From Rhizosphaericola mali (GTDB lineage: Bacteria; Bacteroidota; Bacteroidia; Chitinophagales; Chitinophagaceae), in the NCBI RefSeq assembly GCF_004337365.2, contig NZ_CP044016.1:3472001-3536000 (forward strand): 64,000 nt of DNA, given 5' to 3'. Shown here in pieces: positions 45,836-56,740 of the stretch. The notes below the pieces were generated by a model. It had not been told where the DNA came from. It worked only from the letters and a program-made list of their open reading frames with translations, and ran no database searches. Positions within the stretch are counted from its first letter, which is position 1. Every line of letters starts with the position of its first letter. The position numbers and the translations under genes are program-made.

Positions 45836-46465
45836 ATGGGATTATTTTTCCAGCAAAATATTGATGCTTTTACCCGATTGGCGATTTGGAAAATAGAAGA
45901 AGATTTGTCTTTTTTCCAACAACAAGTACCCACAAAAGGCGATATCACGCACCCGCAAAAAATGTTGCAACATCTCGCAGGTAGATTTTTACTACCTTTC
46001 CTTTTTCCCGATTTTCCCAATAGAGAAATTGTCGTTGCCGACACACGCAAACCTTATTTGCCAAATGAAGAATATCACTTTTCCATTTCTCACAGTGGAG
46101 ATTATGCTGCGGCGATTGTGAGTAAAACGCATCGCGTTGGTATTGATATTGAATTATTCGCAGAAAAAATAAAAAGAATCGAGCATAAATATTTGACGGA
46201 AAAAGAACAACAATTTATTCGAAAAAAAGGATATATCGACTTAAGCTTGCTCACCGCTTGTTGGAGTCTAAAAGAAGCCGTTTACAAATGGTGGAGTTAT
46301 GGCAATCTCAGTTTCAAAGACAATATCCGCATTGAAAATATCGCTTGTAAACCAACAGCTCACTTCGAAGTCGCCTTTGAAAAAGACGATTTTTCGCAAA
46401 AATTATCCGCGCCTATTTGTTTGTTCGAACAAATGAGTTTAGTCTGGTTAATGACTGAAGTGTAG
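45836..46465 (+). CDS. 4'-phosphopantetheinyl transferase superfamily protein (Sfp-like)
   Basis: It attaches the phosphopantetheine arm to carrier proteins. It has 209 residues. The family motifs are the SISHSGDYAAAIVSKTHRVG strand, VGIDIELF with the metal-binding Asp-Ile-Glu, and the WSLKEAVYKWW motif (magnesium ligand Glu). This is the Sfp/AcpT/Gsp type, with wide carrier-protein specificity; the target is unknown, since no polyketide or nonribosomal peptide genes are nearby. I choose the ATG at 45836 over 45809 because the predicted -7 element falls between them. Confidence 0.92.
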   Translation: MGLFFQQNIDAFTRLAIWKIEEDLSFFQQQVPTKGDITHPQKMLQHLAGRFLLPFLFPDFPNREIVVADTRKPYLPNEEYHFSISHSGDYAAAIVSKTHRVGIDIELFAEKIKRIEHKYLTEKEQQFIRKKGYIDLSLLTACWSLKEAVYKWWSYGNLSFKDNIRIENIACKPTAHFEVAFEKDDFSQKLSAPICLFEQMSLVWLMTEV

Positions 46466-46554
46466 TCAAATCAAGTTCTTGGAATTTTCACAATTTATAA
46501 CTTAAAATTCCTAATTGTTTGCCCTACCTTTAACCGCGAAAAAATCAATCAAAT

Positions 46555-47529
46555 ATGAAATTTCCAGCTCCCGTAAGCGTACAATGGATCGGAGAATTAA
46601 TCGGTGCAACTAGCATCAAAGGAGATTCTAATATACCGGCGACAGGCATTAATGAATTACATAAAGTGGAAAATGGCGACATCGTTTTTGTCGATGCGCC
46701 CAAATATTATGATACTTGTATCAATAGTAATGCAACACATATTATCATCAATTCTACAGAGGTAGATTGTCCAGCGGGCAAAACCTTGATTGTAGCAGAT
46801 CAACCATTTGAGGCTTATTTGAAAATTGTCAATCATTTTCGTCCATTTTCACCAGCAGATAAAATGATTAATGAAGATGCCAAAATTGGTGAAAATACAA
46901 TCATTATGCCTGGTGTTTTCATCGGGAAAGACGTAATTATTGGTAATAATTGTCGCATATTCCCCAATGTGACTATTCTAGATTATACAGAAATCGGAGA
47001 CAATGTTGTAATACAATCTGGAACGGTTATCGGTGGCGACGCTTTTTATTATAACACGAAAAAAGATCGAGAAGTTTGGTATAAAAGAATGCAGAGCTGT
47101 GGCAACGTTGTCATTGAGAATAATGTAGAAATTGGTTGTAATTGTACCATCGATCGTGGCGTGACCGCATCAACAGTGATCGGACAAGGTACCAAAATAG
47201 ATAATCTCGTACACATTGGACACGACAATGCCATTGGAAAAAATTGTTTGTTTGCCGCACAAGTGGGTATTGCAGGCGCTACAATTATCGAAGAGGGCGT
47301 TTGTCTTTGGGGACAAGTGGGTGTGAGTAAAACTTTGACTATTGGGAAAAATACGCAAGTATTGGCGCAAAGTGGCGTTCCCTCATCTTTAAAAGCCAAT
47401 AAAGTTTATTTCGGATATCCGGCGGAAGAGGCGCAAGGCAAAAGACGTGAATTGGTTTGGCAAAAACGTATTCCTGAATTATGGGAAGAGGTCAAACATC
47501 TCAAAAAAGCCATTGGAGAAAGAGAGTAA
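46555..47529 (+). CDS. lpxD: UDP-3-O-(acyl)glucosamine N-acyltransferase (LpxD-type)
   Basis: A left-handed beta-helix acyltransferase of lipid A synthesis, 324 residues. The N-terminal uridine-binding domain has the SIKGDSNIPATGINELHKVE stretch, then the hexapeptide repeats from about residue 105 (KIGENTIIMPGVFIG and onward), with CTIDRGVTASTVIGQGTKID, VHIGHDNAIG (catalytic His region) and QVGIAGATIIEEG. The C-terminal helix (ELWEEVKHLKKAIGERE) closes the trimer as in LpxD. It is a little shorter than typical LpxD (about 340), and Bacteroidota can hold more than one such protein, so it may be a paralogue. Confidence 0.88.
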   Translation: MKFPAPVSVQWIGELIGATSIKGDSNIPATGINELHKVENGDIVFVDAPKYYDTCINSNATHIIINSTEVDCPAGKTLIVADQPFEAYLKIVNHFRPFSPADKMINEDAKIGENTIIMPGVFIGKDVIIGNNCRIFPNVTILDYTEIGDNVVIQSGTVIGGDAFYYNTKKDREVWYKRMQSCGNVVIENNVEIGCNCTIDRGVTASTVIGQGTKIDNLVHIGHDNAIGKNCLFAAQVGIAGATIIEEGVCLWGQVGVSKTLTIGKNTQVLAQSGVPSSLKANKVYFGYPAEEAQGKRRELVWQKRIPELWEEVKHLKKAIGERE

Positions 47530-47536
47530 AAATTAT

Positions 47537-47571
47537 AAAAAAGACTTTAGAAATTATCTAAAGTCTTTTTT
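47537..47571 (+). terminator. Rho-independent terminator after lpxD
   Basis: Arms AAAAAAGACTTTAGA and TCTAAAGTCTTTTTT around a 5-nt loop, immediately after the lpxD stop. Confidence 0.87.
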
Positions 47572-47628
47572 ATTAAATAATATTTATCGTTTATCAATAA
47601 ATATTATACCTTTATTAAAAATAAACCT

Positions 47629-48213
47629 ATGAAGGAAAAGAAACTTAAAAAAGTGAAGAGTTTGGTTATTATACTTAAAGTAATCATCATTGGCTATTTT
47701 CTCTTTTCAGCATACAATAACAGGCAGGACTTTATTAATGGTTTTAAAGATGGGGCAACTAAATACACTCTTTTAAGCGCAGGTTCTGAAAAACAAATCG
47801 TTGGGATCAGCCAATTTATGATTACTAATAAAGCGGGTAAAGAGTCATCCTATATTTTTATTGAGCTCATTTTTGTCTCCATCATTTCAATCATCGCAAT
47901 TGTATTGATTTTTCAAATATTTAGGTTATTAAACAATCTTCAAAGCCTACACATTTTTGACAAAAGCAACATTTCTCTGATTAATCATATCATAATTACA
48001 ATTGCATTATGGGGAATCTTTTACAATTTATATTTAATCTTAGACACTCATGATAAAACAAAAGGCTTATCAATAAAAGACTATACTATTTCTTCATTTT
48101 CAATTACAGATCTAGATCTAACATTTATAGTTTATATAATCATTTTTTCGATTATATCAATTATTTGGAATTATGCAATTGATATTAAGTCTGAACACTC
48201 CTTAACTGTTTAA
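47629..48213 (+). CDS. DUF2975-like membrane protein, copy 1
   Basis: A 194-residue membrane protein with about four helices and a basic N-terminus. The C-terminal end AIDIKSEHSLTV and the arrangement ahead of a small XRE regulator are typical of DUF2975 proteins, whose function is unknown. The pattern FxxxN (IFDKSNISLI) in the middle supports the family. It is followed 28 nt later by a paralogue with a matching C-terminus (AISIKSENDLTV) and a small regulator, so the three probably form one unit. Confidence 0.8.
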   Translation: MKEKKLKKVKSLVIILKVIIIGYFLFSAYNNRQDFINGFKDGATKYTLLSAGSEKQIVGISQFMITNKAGKESSYIFIELIFVSIISIIAIVLIFQIFRLLNNLQSLHIFDKSNISLINHIIITIALWGIFYNLYLILDTHDKTKGLSIKDYTISSFSITDLDLTFIVYIIIFSIISIIWNYAIDIKSEHSLTV

Positions 48214-48241
48214 CCTATTTACAAATCATTAAAAATACTAT

Positions 48242-48877
48242 ATGGAACAAAAATTAGCTAATTGTTTAAAAGCTTTTAAAATATTTATACTTATTGAAGT
48301 AATTTACTTCTTAGTTATCTTGATTCCATTCAACTATAAAACTCCTTGGTTAACAGAGAATAAGAATAAAATCGAATGGTCATGGGAAAGTATAAAAGTC
48401 AAAAAATCGAATATTATACAAATATTTCCTGACAGTAATACGATCAAAAATAGCATTTATACATACTCTGTCATTAACCAAGAATCTACCATTCCCAAGC
48501 AATTTATAGGTTGGGAACAATTGATCATTGAAATAATTTCTGTAATTTTTGAAACTTGGGTTTTTATTATAATTATAAGGTATTTGGTATTTATATATAA
48601 GCTCACTATTCAACATTTATATTCCATTGACACCCCAATTAAACTAAGATCTTTTACTATTAAACTAGGAATTATAAATATTGCTTTTCAACTTTTACAA
48701 TCCTACGACTATTATAAAGTTGCACATAAGACACATTTACCCAATTATAAAACAGGATTATTTGGGTTAGATCAATTTGATGCATCCGTGATTCCAATTA
48801 CGATCATTCTACTATTTCTTTCCTACATTTGGCAATATGCCATTTCCATTAAATCAGAAAACGACTTAACCGTATAG
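48242..48877 (+). CDS. DUF2975-like membrane protein, copy 2
   Basis: A 211-residue membrane protein similar in layout to the preceding gene: four hydrophobic helices with a hydrophilic central loop that is longer here, and the C-terminal AISIKSENDLTV. The divergence between the two copies is large outside the C-terminus, so duplication is old. It lies 28 nt after copy 1, and the XRE regulator starts 1 nt after its stop, which suggests translational coupling. Confidence 0.8.
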   Translation: MEQKLANCLKAFKIFILIEVIYFLVILIPFNYKTPWLTENKNKIEWSWESIKVKKSNIIQIFPDSNTIKNSIYTYSVINQESTIPKQFIGWEQLIIEIISVIFETWVFIIIIRYLVFIYKLTIQHLYSIDTPIKLRSFTIKLGIINIAFQLLQSYDYYKVAHKTHLPNYKTGLFGLDQFDASVIPITIILLFLSYIWQYAISIKSENDLTV

Positions 48878-48878
48878 C

Positions 48879-49115
48879 ATGCCTGTAATTGTGAATTTAG
48901 ATGTAGAAATGGCAAAGAAAAAAATTTCACTCAATGAACTGAGCGAAAAAGTCGGTATTACCTTGTCCAATCTTTCCATTTTAAAAACAGGAAAGGCAAA
49001 AGCTATTCGTTTTTCAACATTAGAAAAAATATGCGAAGTCTTACAATGTCAACCTGGCGACATCCTCGAATTTGTCACACAAGAAAAATATGATGCATTG
49101 TTTAACCATGAATAA
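48879..49115 (+). CDS. Small XRE/Cro-CI-type helix-turn-helix regulator
   Basis: A 78-residue DNA-binding protein of the short Cro/C1 type (YozG-like). The HTH is visible as ISLNELSEKVGITLSNLSIL (about residues 16-35), followed by the FSTLEKICEVLQCQPGDILEF segment characteristic of this group. It has no ligand or protease domain. The DUF2975 plus small XRE pair is a recurrent gene neighbourhood in bacteria; the regulator may act on its own operon. Its start directly follows the preceding stop. Confidence 0.92.
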   Translation: MPVIVNLDVEMAKKKISLNELSEKVGITLSNLSILKTGKAKAIRFSTLEKICEVLQCQPGDILEFVTQEKYDALFNHE

Positions 49116-49161
49116 TACGTATCTTTATGTGTTGCGTAATCGCAATATTTAAAGATATAAT

Positions 49162-50202
49162 ATGAGAATAGAAAACGATATTAAGCTAGGATTTAAGGAT
49201 GTGATGATCCGTCCAAAAAGATCAACATTACATAGCCGTTCTCAAGTGTCATTGGAACGAGAATACCATTTCGTACACAGCAATAGAAATTGGAAAGGCG
49301 TACCGATTATTGCTGCAAACATGGATACTGTGGGCACATTTGCTATGGCAGAAGCATTGGCAAAAGATGGACTGATTACTGCCATCCATAAACATTATAC
49401 GACGGATGATTGGAAAATATTTTTGCATAGTCAAACAGACAATGGTATTTTCCAACACATCGCGGTTAGTACTGGCACGAGTAAAAATGATGCGGAAAAA
49501 TTATCCTTAATTTTAAATCAACATCCTGATTTACAATTTATTTGTATTGATGTTGCCAATGGTTATTCGGAAGCATTTGTAGATTTTGTAAAAAGAGCAA
49601 GAGATAAATTTCCAGATAAAACGATTATCGCAGGCAACGTTGTCACGGGCGAAATGGTAGAAGAATTAATATTAGCAGGAGCTGAAATTATCAAAGTAGG
49701 AATTGGACCAGGATCAGTTTGTACAACAAGGGTAAAAACGGGTGTTGGCTATCCACAATTATCTGCCATTATCGAATGTGCTGACGCTGCACATGGTTTG
49801 AAAGGACAGATCATTTCGGATGGTGGTTGCAAAATTCCCGGTGACGTAGCAAAAGCATTTGGCGGCGGCGCTGATTTCGTCATGTTAGGTGGTATGTTGG
49901 CAGGACATGAAGAAAGTGGTGGCGAATTGATTGAAGAAAATGGGAAAAAATTCCGCCAATTTTATGGTATGAGTTCGGCTACGGCAATGGACAAACATAG
50001 TGGTGGAGTTGCCGAATATCGCGCATCAGAAGGTAAAACAGTAAAAGTTCCATTCAAAGGTCCTGTAGAAGAAACCGTCAAAGATATTTTGGGTGGACTC
50101 AGATCTACCTGTACTTATGTAGGAGCTGGCTCTTTAAAAGAATTATCTAAACGAACCACATTTATCAGAGTACAAGAACAAGAAAATCAAATATTTTCGT
50201 AA
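49162..50202 (+). CDS. guaC: GMP reductase
   Basis: It reduces GMP to IMP and ammonia with NADPH, returning guanine nucleotides to the common purine pool. It has 346 residues, the normal length. It starts with the substrate-loop segment [17 protein letters not shown], then [15 protein letters not shown], and the active-site loop [20 protein letters not shown] with the nucleophile Cys, followed by [20 protein letters not shown] and the [13 protein letters not shown] flap. There is no CBS pair, which distinguishes it from IMP dehydrogenase. It lies 46 nt after the XRE gene with no terminator between. Confidence 0.95.
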   Translation: MRIENDIKLGFKDVMIRPKRSTLHSRSQVSLEREYHFVHSNRNWKGVPIIAANMDTVGTFAMAEALAKDGLITAIHKHYTTDDWKIFLHSQTDNGIFQHIAVSTGTSKNDAEKLSLILNQHPDLQFICIDVANGYSEAFVDFVKRARDKFPDKTIIAGNVVTGEMVEELILAGAEIIKVGIGPGSVCTTRVKTGVGYPQLSAIIECADAAHGLKGQIISDGGCKIPGDVAKAFGGGADFVMLGGMLAGHEESGGELIEENGKKFRQFYGMSSATAMDKHSGGVAEYRASEGKTVKVPFKGPVEETVKDILGGLRSTCTYVGAGSLKELSKRTTFIRVQEQENQIFS

Positions 50203-50207
50203 CAACT

Positions 50208-50229
50208 AAGGTCGCCAACTGGCGACCTT
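50208..50229. terminator. Bidirectional terminator between guaC and the TonB-dependent receptor
   Basis: AAGGTCGCC / GGCGACCTT (9-bp arms, 4-nt centre) with a T-run downstream, between convergent stops. Confidence 0.85.
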
Positions 50230-50237
50230 TTATTTTA

Positions 50238-52589
50238 CTAATGCATTTTTAAAGTTAAGTTAATCGAAACTCTTGTCGGATTCTGCGGAGCCAACCTAAA
50301 CGACCAATATTTTTCATTGGTGATATTATCCACTTTTATCCCAAAACGATATTTTGGCTGATCGTAGAAAATAGTAGCATCCATTGTTTTATAAGAAGGA
50401 ATTTCAAATACAAATGCATGTGTATTGGTCTGAAAAGACTTGCTTCCGTAATTGCCACCTACACCTAATCCTAATCCGCGCAAACTACCATATAAAAATT
50501 TATAACTTAGCCAAAGATTTGCCATTTTGCTAGGGCCCGCAGTTGCCGGACGCAAACCCAAAATAGAAGTATCGCCCGCTGTATATTTGCTATAATTATA
50601 CGTATATCCACCAATGATATTTAAACCGCCAAAAGGATTGGCAATCACTTCTGCTTCAAAACCACGACTAAGTTGCGTCCCATCTTGGATAGAATAGCCA
50701 GGATTAGACGGATCGTCGCGTAATGTGTTGGTAACGTTGATATTATAATAAGAGACAGTGGACACAACTCTATGATGAAAAACATCAAATTTAAAACCTG
50801 CTTCCCATTGATTTGCTTGTTGTGGTTTGAATGTATTACCATTGAAATCTGTACCTCCTTGATTATTATAACCATTCATATAATTGCCAAATAAGGACAA
50901 TTGATCTTTTATTACTTCATATACCACTCCAAACTTAGGAGAAAAAGCGGTTTGCATAAATGCACCAACACTTGAATCTCGGATAGGATAATACGTGCCA
51001 TCATCTTTATATCGGTCTACGCGTACACTCAACATTACATTTAATTTATCCGTCAAATTGATAACATTGGACACATAAGCACTATAACTATAAATATTCG
51101 TTTGATATACTTGTGGAGAAACTTTCGTTGCCGCAGAATCGACTTTTGCAGGATTGAAATTATAGTAAGCTGACGTGATATTTTTAAAATTGATTGCTGG
51201 CATCGTAATCGTTGGTGTAGAACGATCGCTTTTTTGATTAAAGAAATCTAAACCAATAACAATCCTATTGCGCATTTTTCCGATATAATATTCGCCATTG
51301 AGATTTTGTTGTACATCCACACCATTGTATGGGAAATTTTCGATCTGCGCTCTTTGTTGAAGCGTACTGTCTGACTTTCCTATCAATTGTGTCACATAAC
51401 CTTCCGTAGTGGAATACGTACGTGTAAAATTGGTTTGCAATCGCCAATCATCATTTAATTTGTAATTTATTTGACTATAGATATTCACGGATTTGGTATT
51501 ATAGTCCAATGGATTGGTCAAAAAAGAGAGTTTGTATGGTAATCCTAAGTCTTTTATATTATGAACTTTACCTGTGGTTGATGGCGCAAAACGAATCGGA
51601 GAAGTACCATTGAATGCTGCAGCTTCTATATCCAAAGAAATATTTAATCGATCATTTATTTTAAATAAAAAACTCGGAGCCAACATCACATTTTTATTAA
51701 ATCCAGCATCTTGAAAACTTTTTTCCGTATGCAAAGCTCCATTTAATCGAAACAAAGTGTTATGACTAGCGTCTAGTGGGCGATTGATATCAAAAGTCAA
51801 TCTATTCAAACTAAAACTTCCAGTGGTATAACTTAATTCTGTTTGGGTATTATCCTGAGGTTTTTTAGTAACGCGGTTAAATAAACCACCAAAGGAAATC
51901 AAACTACTACTAAACAAGGTTCCCGATGGTCCTTTGATAGCCTCCAACCTTTCCAAATTAGCCGGATCAATATTGGTATATACAAATCCTGAGACACTAT
52001 TTCTAATTAAATTAGCAGTGGTAAATCCTCGAGAAAGCAATGCACTTCGCCCTTGATTATATACAACAGGAACGCCTGCTCCTGGAATATTTTTAAATGC
52101 ACTATTGTAATCTGACACAATTTGTTCTTGCAGCAACTCTTTTGGAACAACTGTGTAAACTTGGGGATTTTCAATATTTTTCAATGGCATCCTTGCGATA
52201 TCATCCGTTTCTTTTTTATTGAATTTATTCATTCTAGTGAAGATGGTAACATCTTCCAAGTCATGGGTTGATAACAATAAGGTGAGATTAAAATAGTTGG
52301 TATCACTCCTAATAACGATAGATTTTTTTATCGATTTAAATCCTTCTGGAGTTATTTCAATATCATAATTACCCGGTATTAAATGATCTATGATAAATTG
52401 TCCTTTATCATTGGAATATACTTTTCGTTTTAATAAAGGCAAAGAAATCTGAACGCCCTCCGCAGCCTTAGCATCAGAGGTCAAAAGTTTACCAACGAGA
52501 ACAGTATCTTTTATGTTTTGTGCATTTCCATGTAGGAAAATGAATAGACATAAGCCTAGAAATAGAAAAATTTTAGTACGTATTTGCAT
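50238..52589 (-). CDS. TonB-dependent receptor (siderophore-receptor-like)
   Basis: A 783-residue outer-membrane receptor. The signal peptide is MQIRTKIFLFLGLCLFIFLH with a GNAQ cleavage site. A carboxypeptidase-regulatory-like domain follows (ISLPLLKRKVYSNDKGQFII), then the plug (KNIPGAGVPVVYNQGRSALL, RLEAIKGPSGTLFSSSLISF) and a beta-barrel of about 22 strands ending in NPTRVSINLTLKMH. Compared with the two SusC-free receptors in this window, this one has the plug layout of siderophore receptors (FhuA/FecA-like), so ferric-chelate uptake is plausible, but the ligand is not shown. I chose the ATG near 52589 since it gives a proper signal peptide. Confidence 0.9.
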   Translation of the reverse strand: MQIRTKIFLFLGLCLFIFLHGNAQNIKDTVLVGKLLTSDAKAAEGVQISLPLLKRKVYSNDKGQFIIDHLIPGNYDIEITPEGFKSIKKSIVIRSDTNYFNLTLLLSTHDLEDVTIFTRMNKFNKKETDDIARMPLKNIENPQVYTVVPKELLQEQIVSDYNSAFKNIPGAGVPVVYNQGRSALLSRGFTTANLIRNSVSGFVYTNIDPANLERLEAIKGPSGTLFSSSLISFGGLFNRVTKKPQDNTQTELSYTTGSFSLNRLTFDINRPLDASHNTLFRLNGALHTEKSFQDAGFNKNVMLAPSFLFKINDRLNISLDIEAAAFNGTSPIRFAPSTTGKVHNIKDLGLPYKLSFLTNPLDYNTKSVNIYSQINYKLNDDWRLQTNFTRTYSTTEGYVTQLIGKSDSTLQQRAQIENFPYNGVDVQQNLNGEYYIGKMRNRIVIGLDFFNQKSDRSTPTITMPAINFKNITSAYYNFNPAKVDSAATKVSPQVYQTNIYSYSAYVSNVINLTDKLNVMLSVRVDRYKDDGTYYPIRDSSVGAFMQTAFSPKFGVVYEVIKDQLSLFGNYMNGYNNQGGTDFNGNTFKPQQANQWEAGFKFDVFHHRVVSTVSYYNINVTNTLRDDPSNPGYSIQDGTQLSRGFEAEVIANPFGGLNIIGGYTYNYSKYTAGDTSILGLRPATAGPSKMANLWLSYKFLYGSLRGLGLGVGGNYGSKSFQTNTHAFVFEIPSYKTMDATIFYDQPKYRFGIKVDNITNEKYWSFRLAPQNPTRVSINLTLKMH

Positions 52590-52674
52590 ACAGTTGTGAT
52601 GATATTTACAAAAGAGCAAATGTGCATTGTTAATTCATTTTAACACTTACGAATTTGGGAAATTCTATAAACAA

Positions 52675-52706
52675 AAAAATGGCTCATCGAAAGATGAGCC
52701 ATTTTT
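52675..52706 (-). terminator. Terminator after rpoB
   Basis: Arms AAAAATGGCTCATC and GATGAGCCATTTTT around a GAAA tetraloop (52689-52692), immediately after the rpoB stop on the minus strand. It would stop transcription before any rpoC-like gene. Confidence 0.9.
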
Positions 52707-52725
52707 ATATAATTTATTAAAATTC

Positions 52726-55700
52726 TTATTCGAATTTCAAATCTAAACCTAAACCACGTAACTCGTGAACCAATACATTGAATGATTCTGGAACACCTGG
52801 TTTTGGAATGTTTTCACCCTTAACGATGGCTTCGTAAGTTTTTGCACGACCTACAATATCATCAGACTTAATGGTTAACAATTCTTGAAGTAGGCTAGAT
52901 GCACCGTATGCTTCCAATGCCCAAACTTCCATTTCCCCAAAACGCTGACCACCAAATTGAGCTTTACCACCCAAAGGTTGTTGCGTAATCAAACTGTATG
53001 GTCCGATAGAACGCGCGTGCATTTTATCATCCACCATGTGGTGCAATTTGATCATGTAGATCACCCCTACAGTTGCTTTTTGGTGGAAACGTTCACCAGT
53101 TTCTCCATTGTACAAATAAGAGTGTCCCATACTTGGAATTCCTGCTTTATCACAGAAATCAGAAATTTCTTCTGGAGTAGCACCATCAAAAATTGGAGTA
53201 GCAAATTTCATATCCAATTTTTTACCACACCATCCAAGGATAGTTTCGTAAATCTGTCCGATATTCATACGAGAAGGTACACCCAATGGATTCAATACGA
53301 TATCAACTGGAGTTCCATCTTCCAAGAAAGGCATATCTTCTTGACGTACGATCTTAGCAACAATACCTTTGTTACCATGACGTCCCGCCATTTTATCCCC
53401 CACTTTCAATTTACGCTTAACGGCAAGATATACTTTCGCTAATTTCAATACACCAGCTGGCAATTCATCACCGATAGAGATATTGAATTTTTCACGTTTG
53501 TAACGCCCCAATTCTTCATTGAAACGGATATTATAATTATGTAAAAGCACGTTTACATAGTTATCAGTATCTTCTTCGCCAGTCCAACCCAATGGATTAA
53601 CGTTTTGGAAATCAACAGATCCAAGATTTTTGGAATTAAATTTAGAACCCTTAGAGATCAACAATTCACCGAAGTTGTTGCTGATACCTGCAGATGCTTT
53701 TTCTTTCAATAAAATCTGTAATTTGTTTAACAACAAATCATTGATTTCTTTTACGTTTTCGTCGTGTACTTTTTCAATTTTTTCCAATTGCGCTTTTTCA
53801 CGCAATTTTCCATTTTTGTCTTTTTTTACACGTTGGAATAAACGTTTGTTGATGATAATTCCTTCTGTTCCGTTTGGAGCTTTCAAAGAAGCATCTTTTG
53901 CGTCACCGGCTTTATCACCGAAGATTGCACGAAGCAATTTTTCTTCTGGAGTTGGATCAGATTCTCCTTTTGGCGTGATTTTTCCGATCATGATATCTCC
54001 TTCGTGTACATGTGCACCGATACGGATAATACCATTTTCATCCAAATCTTTCGTCATATCTTCAGATACATTTGGAATGTCTGAAGTCAACTCTTCTTCT
54101 CCTAATTTAGTATCACGAACTTCCAATTCATATTCTTCAATGTGAACAGAAGTAAATAAATCTTCACGAACAACTTTTTCGTTGATTACGATCGCATCTT
54201 CAAAGTTGTAACCTTTCCAAGGCATGAAGGCTACTTGTAAATTACGTCCCAATGCTAATTCGCCATCTTTAGTTGCGTAACCTTCAGTTAAGAATTCACC
54301 TTTAGTTACTTCTTGACCTTTGATCACTGCAGGACGCAATGTAATTGCAGATGCAGAGTTTGTTTTAACATATTTAGTTAAATGATACACTTTCAAATCA
54401 TCTTCGAAACTGATCAAACGATCTAAATCGTTACGATCATAACGAACGTGAATTTCTTTTGCATCTACAAATTCTATAACACCAGTACCTTCTGCAATAA
54501 TTTGAATACGAGAATCACGTGCAGCTTTTGCTTCTAAACCAGTACCAACAATTGGTGCTTGTGGCAACAATAAAGGAACGGCTTGACGTTGCATGTTAGA
54601 TCCCATCAATGCACGGTTGGCATCATCATGCTCGATGAATGGAATCATAGAAGCAGATACACCCACGATCTGATTTGGAGCCACATCCATGAATTGTACT
54701 TCTTCCTTATCCAAAACAGGGAAATCACCCGTTTCACGAGAGATGATTCTTTCTTGTAAGAAATTACCATCCGCATCTGTAGGCGCACTATTTTGGGCAA
54801 TTTTGGCAGCATCTTCTTCCTCTGCACTTAAGTAAACAATTTTATCCAATTCCACCTTACCGTCATGCACTTTGTGATATGGAGTTTCAATGAATCCCAT
54901 TTCATTAATCTTAGCATGTACGCAAAGTGTGGAGATCAAACCAATGTTTGGACCTTCTGGAGTTTCAATTGTACAAAGACGACCATAGTGGGAATAGTGT
55001 ACGTCACGCACCTCAAATCCGGCACGTTCACGACTCAAACCACCAGGTCCAAGTGCGGAAATACGACGTTTGTGCGTAATTTCAGAAAGTGGATTGGTCT
55101 GATCTAAGAATTGAGACAATTGAGAAGTACCAAAGAAAGAATTGATAACAGAAGACAAAGTACGCGCATTGATCAAATCAACTGGTGTAAATACTTCATT
55201 ATCACGTACGTTCATTCTTTCACGAATAGTACGTGCCATACGAGCCAAACCTACACCAAATTGAGCGTATAATTGTTCGCCTACTGTACGTACACGACGA
55301 TTAGACAAGTGATCGATATCATCGATTTCTGCCTTACCATTGGTTAAACGTACCAAGTATTTGATGATAGAGATGATATCTTCTTTCGTTAAAACTTTAA
55401 CTTCATCTTTGATATCAACCCCTAATTTTCTATTTATTTTATAACGACCAACTTCTCCTAAATCATAACGTTTGTCACTAAAGAACAATTTGTCAATGAT
55501 ACCACGAGCAGTTTCATTATCTGGCGCATCTGCACCACGTAATTGGCGATAGATATGTTGTACCGCTTCTAACTCAGAGTTAGAAGTATCTTTATTCAAA
55601 GTATTGTAAATGATCGCATAATCACCACCTACATCTTCTCTTTGAACGAATACACTTTTCACATCCAAATCAGCGATCATTTCGATGGATTCTTCATCCA

Positions 55701-56529
55701 AAATGGTATCACGTTCTAATACAACTTCATTACGCTCGATAGATACAACCTCACCAGTATCTTCGTCAACGAAATCTTCTACCCATGTACGTAAAACACG
55801 AGCAGCCAATTTTTGACCAATATGTTTTTCCAATGCAGCTTTATCCGCAGCAACTTCTGTCGCCATGCCGAAAAGCTCAAGGATATCTTTGTCTGTTTCA
55901 AATCCGATAGAACGTAAAAGCGTAGTTACAGGGAACTTTTTCTTACGATCAATATATGCATACATAACATTGTTAATGTCAGTAGCGAACTCCATCCATG
56001 CGCCTTTGAAAGGAATCACACGTGCAGAATAGATTTTTGTTCCGTTCGGATGTACGGATTGACCAAAGAACACACCAGGAGAACGATGTAATTGAGATAC
56101 AACCACACGTTCCGCACCATTGACAACAAATGTACCACGAGGAGTCATATATGGGATATTTCCCAAAAATACATCCTGTACAATTGTCTGAAAATCAACG
56201 TGTTCTTCATCATTACAACTTAAACGCAATTTTGCTTTTAAAGGCACAGCGTAAGTTAAACCACGCTCCATACACTCGTCGATAGTGTATCTTGGAGGAT
56301 CAATAAAATAATCCAAAAATTCCAGTACGAATATGTTACGTGTATCTGTAATAGGAAAATTTTCCTTAAATACACGGAACAAACCTTCATTGTTACGCTT
56401 ATCAGGCGTTGTTTCTAACTGGAAAAATTCGTGGAAAGATTCTAACTGAATGTCTAATAAATCAGGAGTTTCAGCTAGGTTTTTCGCTTTGGCGAAGCTG
56501 AACCTCTTTTGAACTTGTGTAGATGACAT
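52726..56529 (-). CDS. rpoB: DNA-directed RNA polymerase subunit beta (RpoB)
   Basis: A complete 1267-residue beta subunit. It begins [17 protein letters not shown] and ends [15 protein letters not shown]. The rifampicin-binding region is intact ([20 protein letters not shown], then [12 protein letters not shown]), with the usual Asp, His and Ser residues at the resistance positions. The position after RLC is Thr520 ([10 protein letters not shown]) where E. coli has Pro564. The lobes and the flap region ([20 protein letters not shown]) follow. Unlike the standard rplJL-rpoBC arrangement, no ribosomal-protein gene lies upstream and no rpoC lies downstream: a T9SS gene and a TonB receptor flank it, and a terminator follows. 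Confidence 0.97.
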   Translation of the reverse strand: MSSTQVQKRFSFAKAKNLAETPDLLDIQLESFHEFFQLETTPDKRNNEGLFRVFKENFPITDTRNIFVLEFLDYFIDPPRYTIDECMERGLTYAVPLKAKLRLSCNDEEHVDFQTIVQDVFLGNIPYMTPRGTFVVNGAERVVVSQLHRSPGVFFGQSVHPNGTKIYSARVIPFKGAWMEFATDINNVMYAYIDRKKKFPVTTLLRSIGFETDKDILELFGMATEVAADKAALEKHIGQKLAARVLRTWVEDFVDEDTGEVVSIERNEVVLERDTILDEESIEMIADLDVKSVFVQREDVGGDYAIIYNTLNKDTSNSELEAVQHIYRQLRGADAPDNETARGIIDKLFFSDKRYDLGEVGRYKINRKLGVDIKDEVKVLTKEDIISIIKYLVRLTNGKAEIDDIDHLSNRRVRTVGEQLYAQFGVGLARMARTIRERMNVRDNEVFTPVDLINARTLSSVINSFFGTSQLSQFLDQTNPLSEITHKRRISALGPGGLSRERAGFEVRDVHYSHYGRLCTIETPEGPNIGLISTLCVHAKINEMGFIETPYHKVHDGKVELDKIVYLSAEEEDAAKIAQNSAPTDADGNFLQERIISRETGDFPVLDKEEVQFMDVAPNQIVGVSASMIPFIEHDDANRALMGSNMQRQAVPLLLPQAPIVGTGLEAKAARDSRIQIIAEGTGVIEFVDAKEIHVRYDRNDLDRLISFEDDLKVYHLTKYVKTNSASAITLRPAVIKGQEVTKGEFLTEGYATKDGELALGRNLQVAFMPWKGYNFEDAIVINEKVVREDLFTSVHIEEYELEVRDTKLGEEELTSDIPNVSEDMTKDLDENGIIRIGAHVHEGDIMIGKITPKGESDPTPEEKLLRAIFGDKAGDAKDASLKAPNGTEGIIINKRLFQRVKKDKNGKLREKAQLEKIEKVHDENVKEINDLLLNKLQILLKEKASAGISNNFGELLISKGSKFNSKNLGSVDFQNVNPLGWTGEEDTDNYVNVLLHNYNIRFNEELGRYKREKFNISIGDELPAGVLKLAKVYLAVKRKLKVGDKMAGRHGNKGIVAKIVRQEDMPFLEDGTPVDIVLNPLGVPSRMNIGQIYETILGWCGKKLDMKFATPIFDGATPEEISDFCDKAGIPSMGHSYLYNGETGERFHQKATVGVIYMIKLHHMVDDKMHARSIGPYSLITQQPLGGKAQFGGQRFGEMEVWALEAYGASSLLQELLTIKSDDIVGRAKTYEAIVKGENIPKPGVPESFNVLVHELRGLGLDLKFE

Positions 56530-56676
56530 ATCTTGAATTAACCGGTTTTACGTAAAATACAAAAAAAAATTCGGAAAGTATTTCTACCTCCCAGTGCACT
56601 GATTTTCAATTGATTCGTACAATATAAATGGCCATTTTATACGATCTTTTGCTAATTAGCCCAAAATAAGGGAAAG

Positions 56677-56708
56677 CAAAGGTACTTCTTTTTGAAATAA
56701 ATACCAAA
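56677..56708 (-). promoter_or_regulatory. rpoB promoter (-33 TTTG and -7 TACCTTTG)
   Basis: On the minus strand TTTG at 56705-56708 and TACCTTTG at 56677-56684 are separated by 20 nt, a good match to the Bacteroidota TTTG-N19-TAnnTTTG consensus. The predicted start near 56672 leaves a leader of about 140 nt before rpoB. Confidence 0.6.
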
Positions 56709-56740
56709 GATTTTAATCCCGAAGGGAAATATACAAATAA

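Noticed and set aside
52957-54145. Plus-strand open frames across the rpoB gene
   Set aside because: They are antisense shadows of a universal, intact gene, with no domains or plausible start sites.
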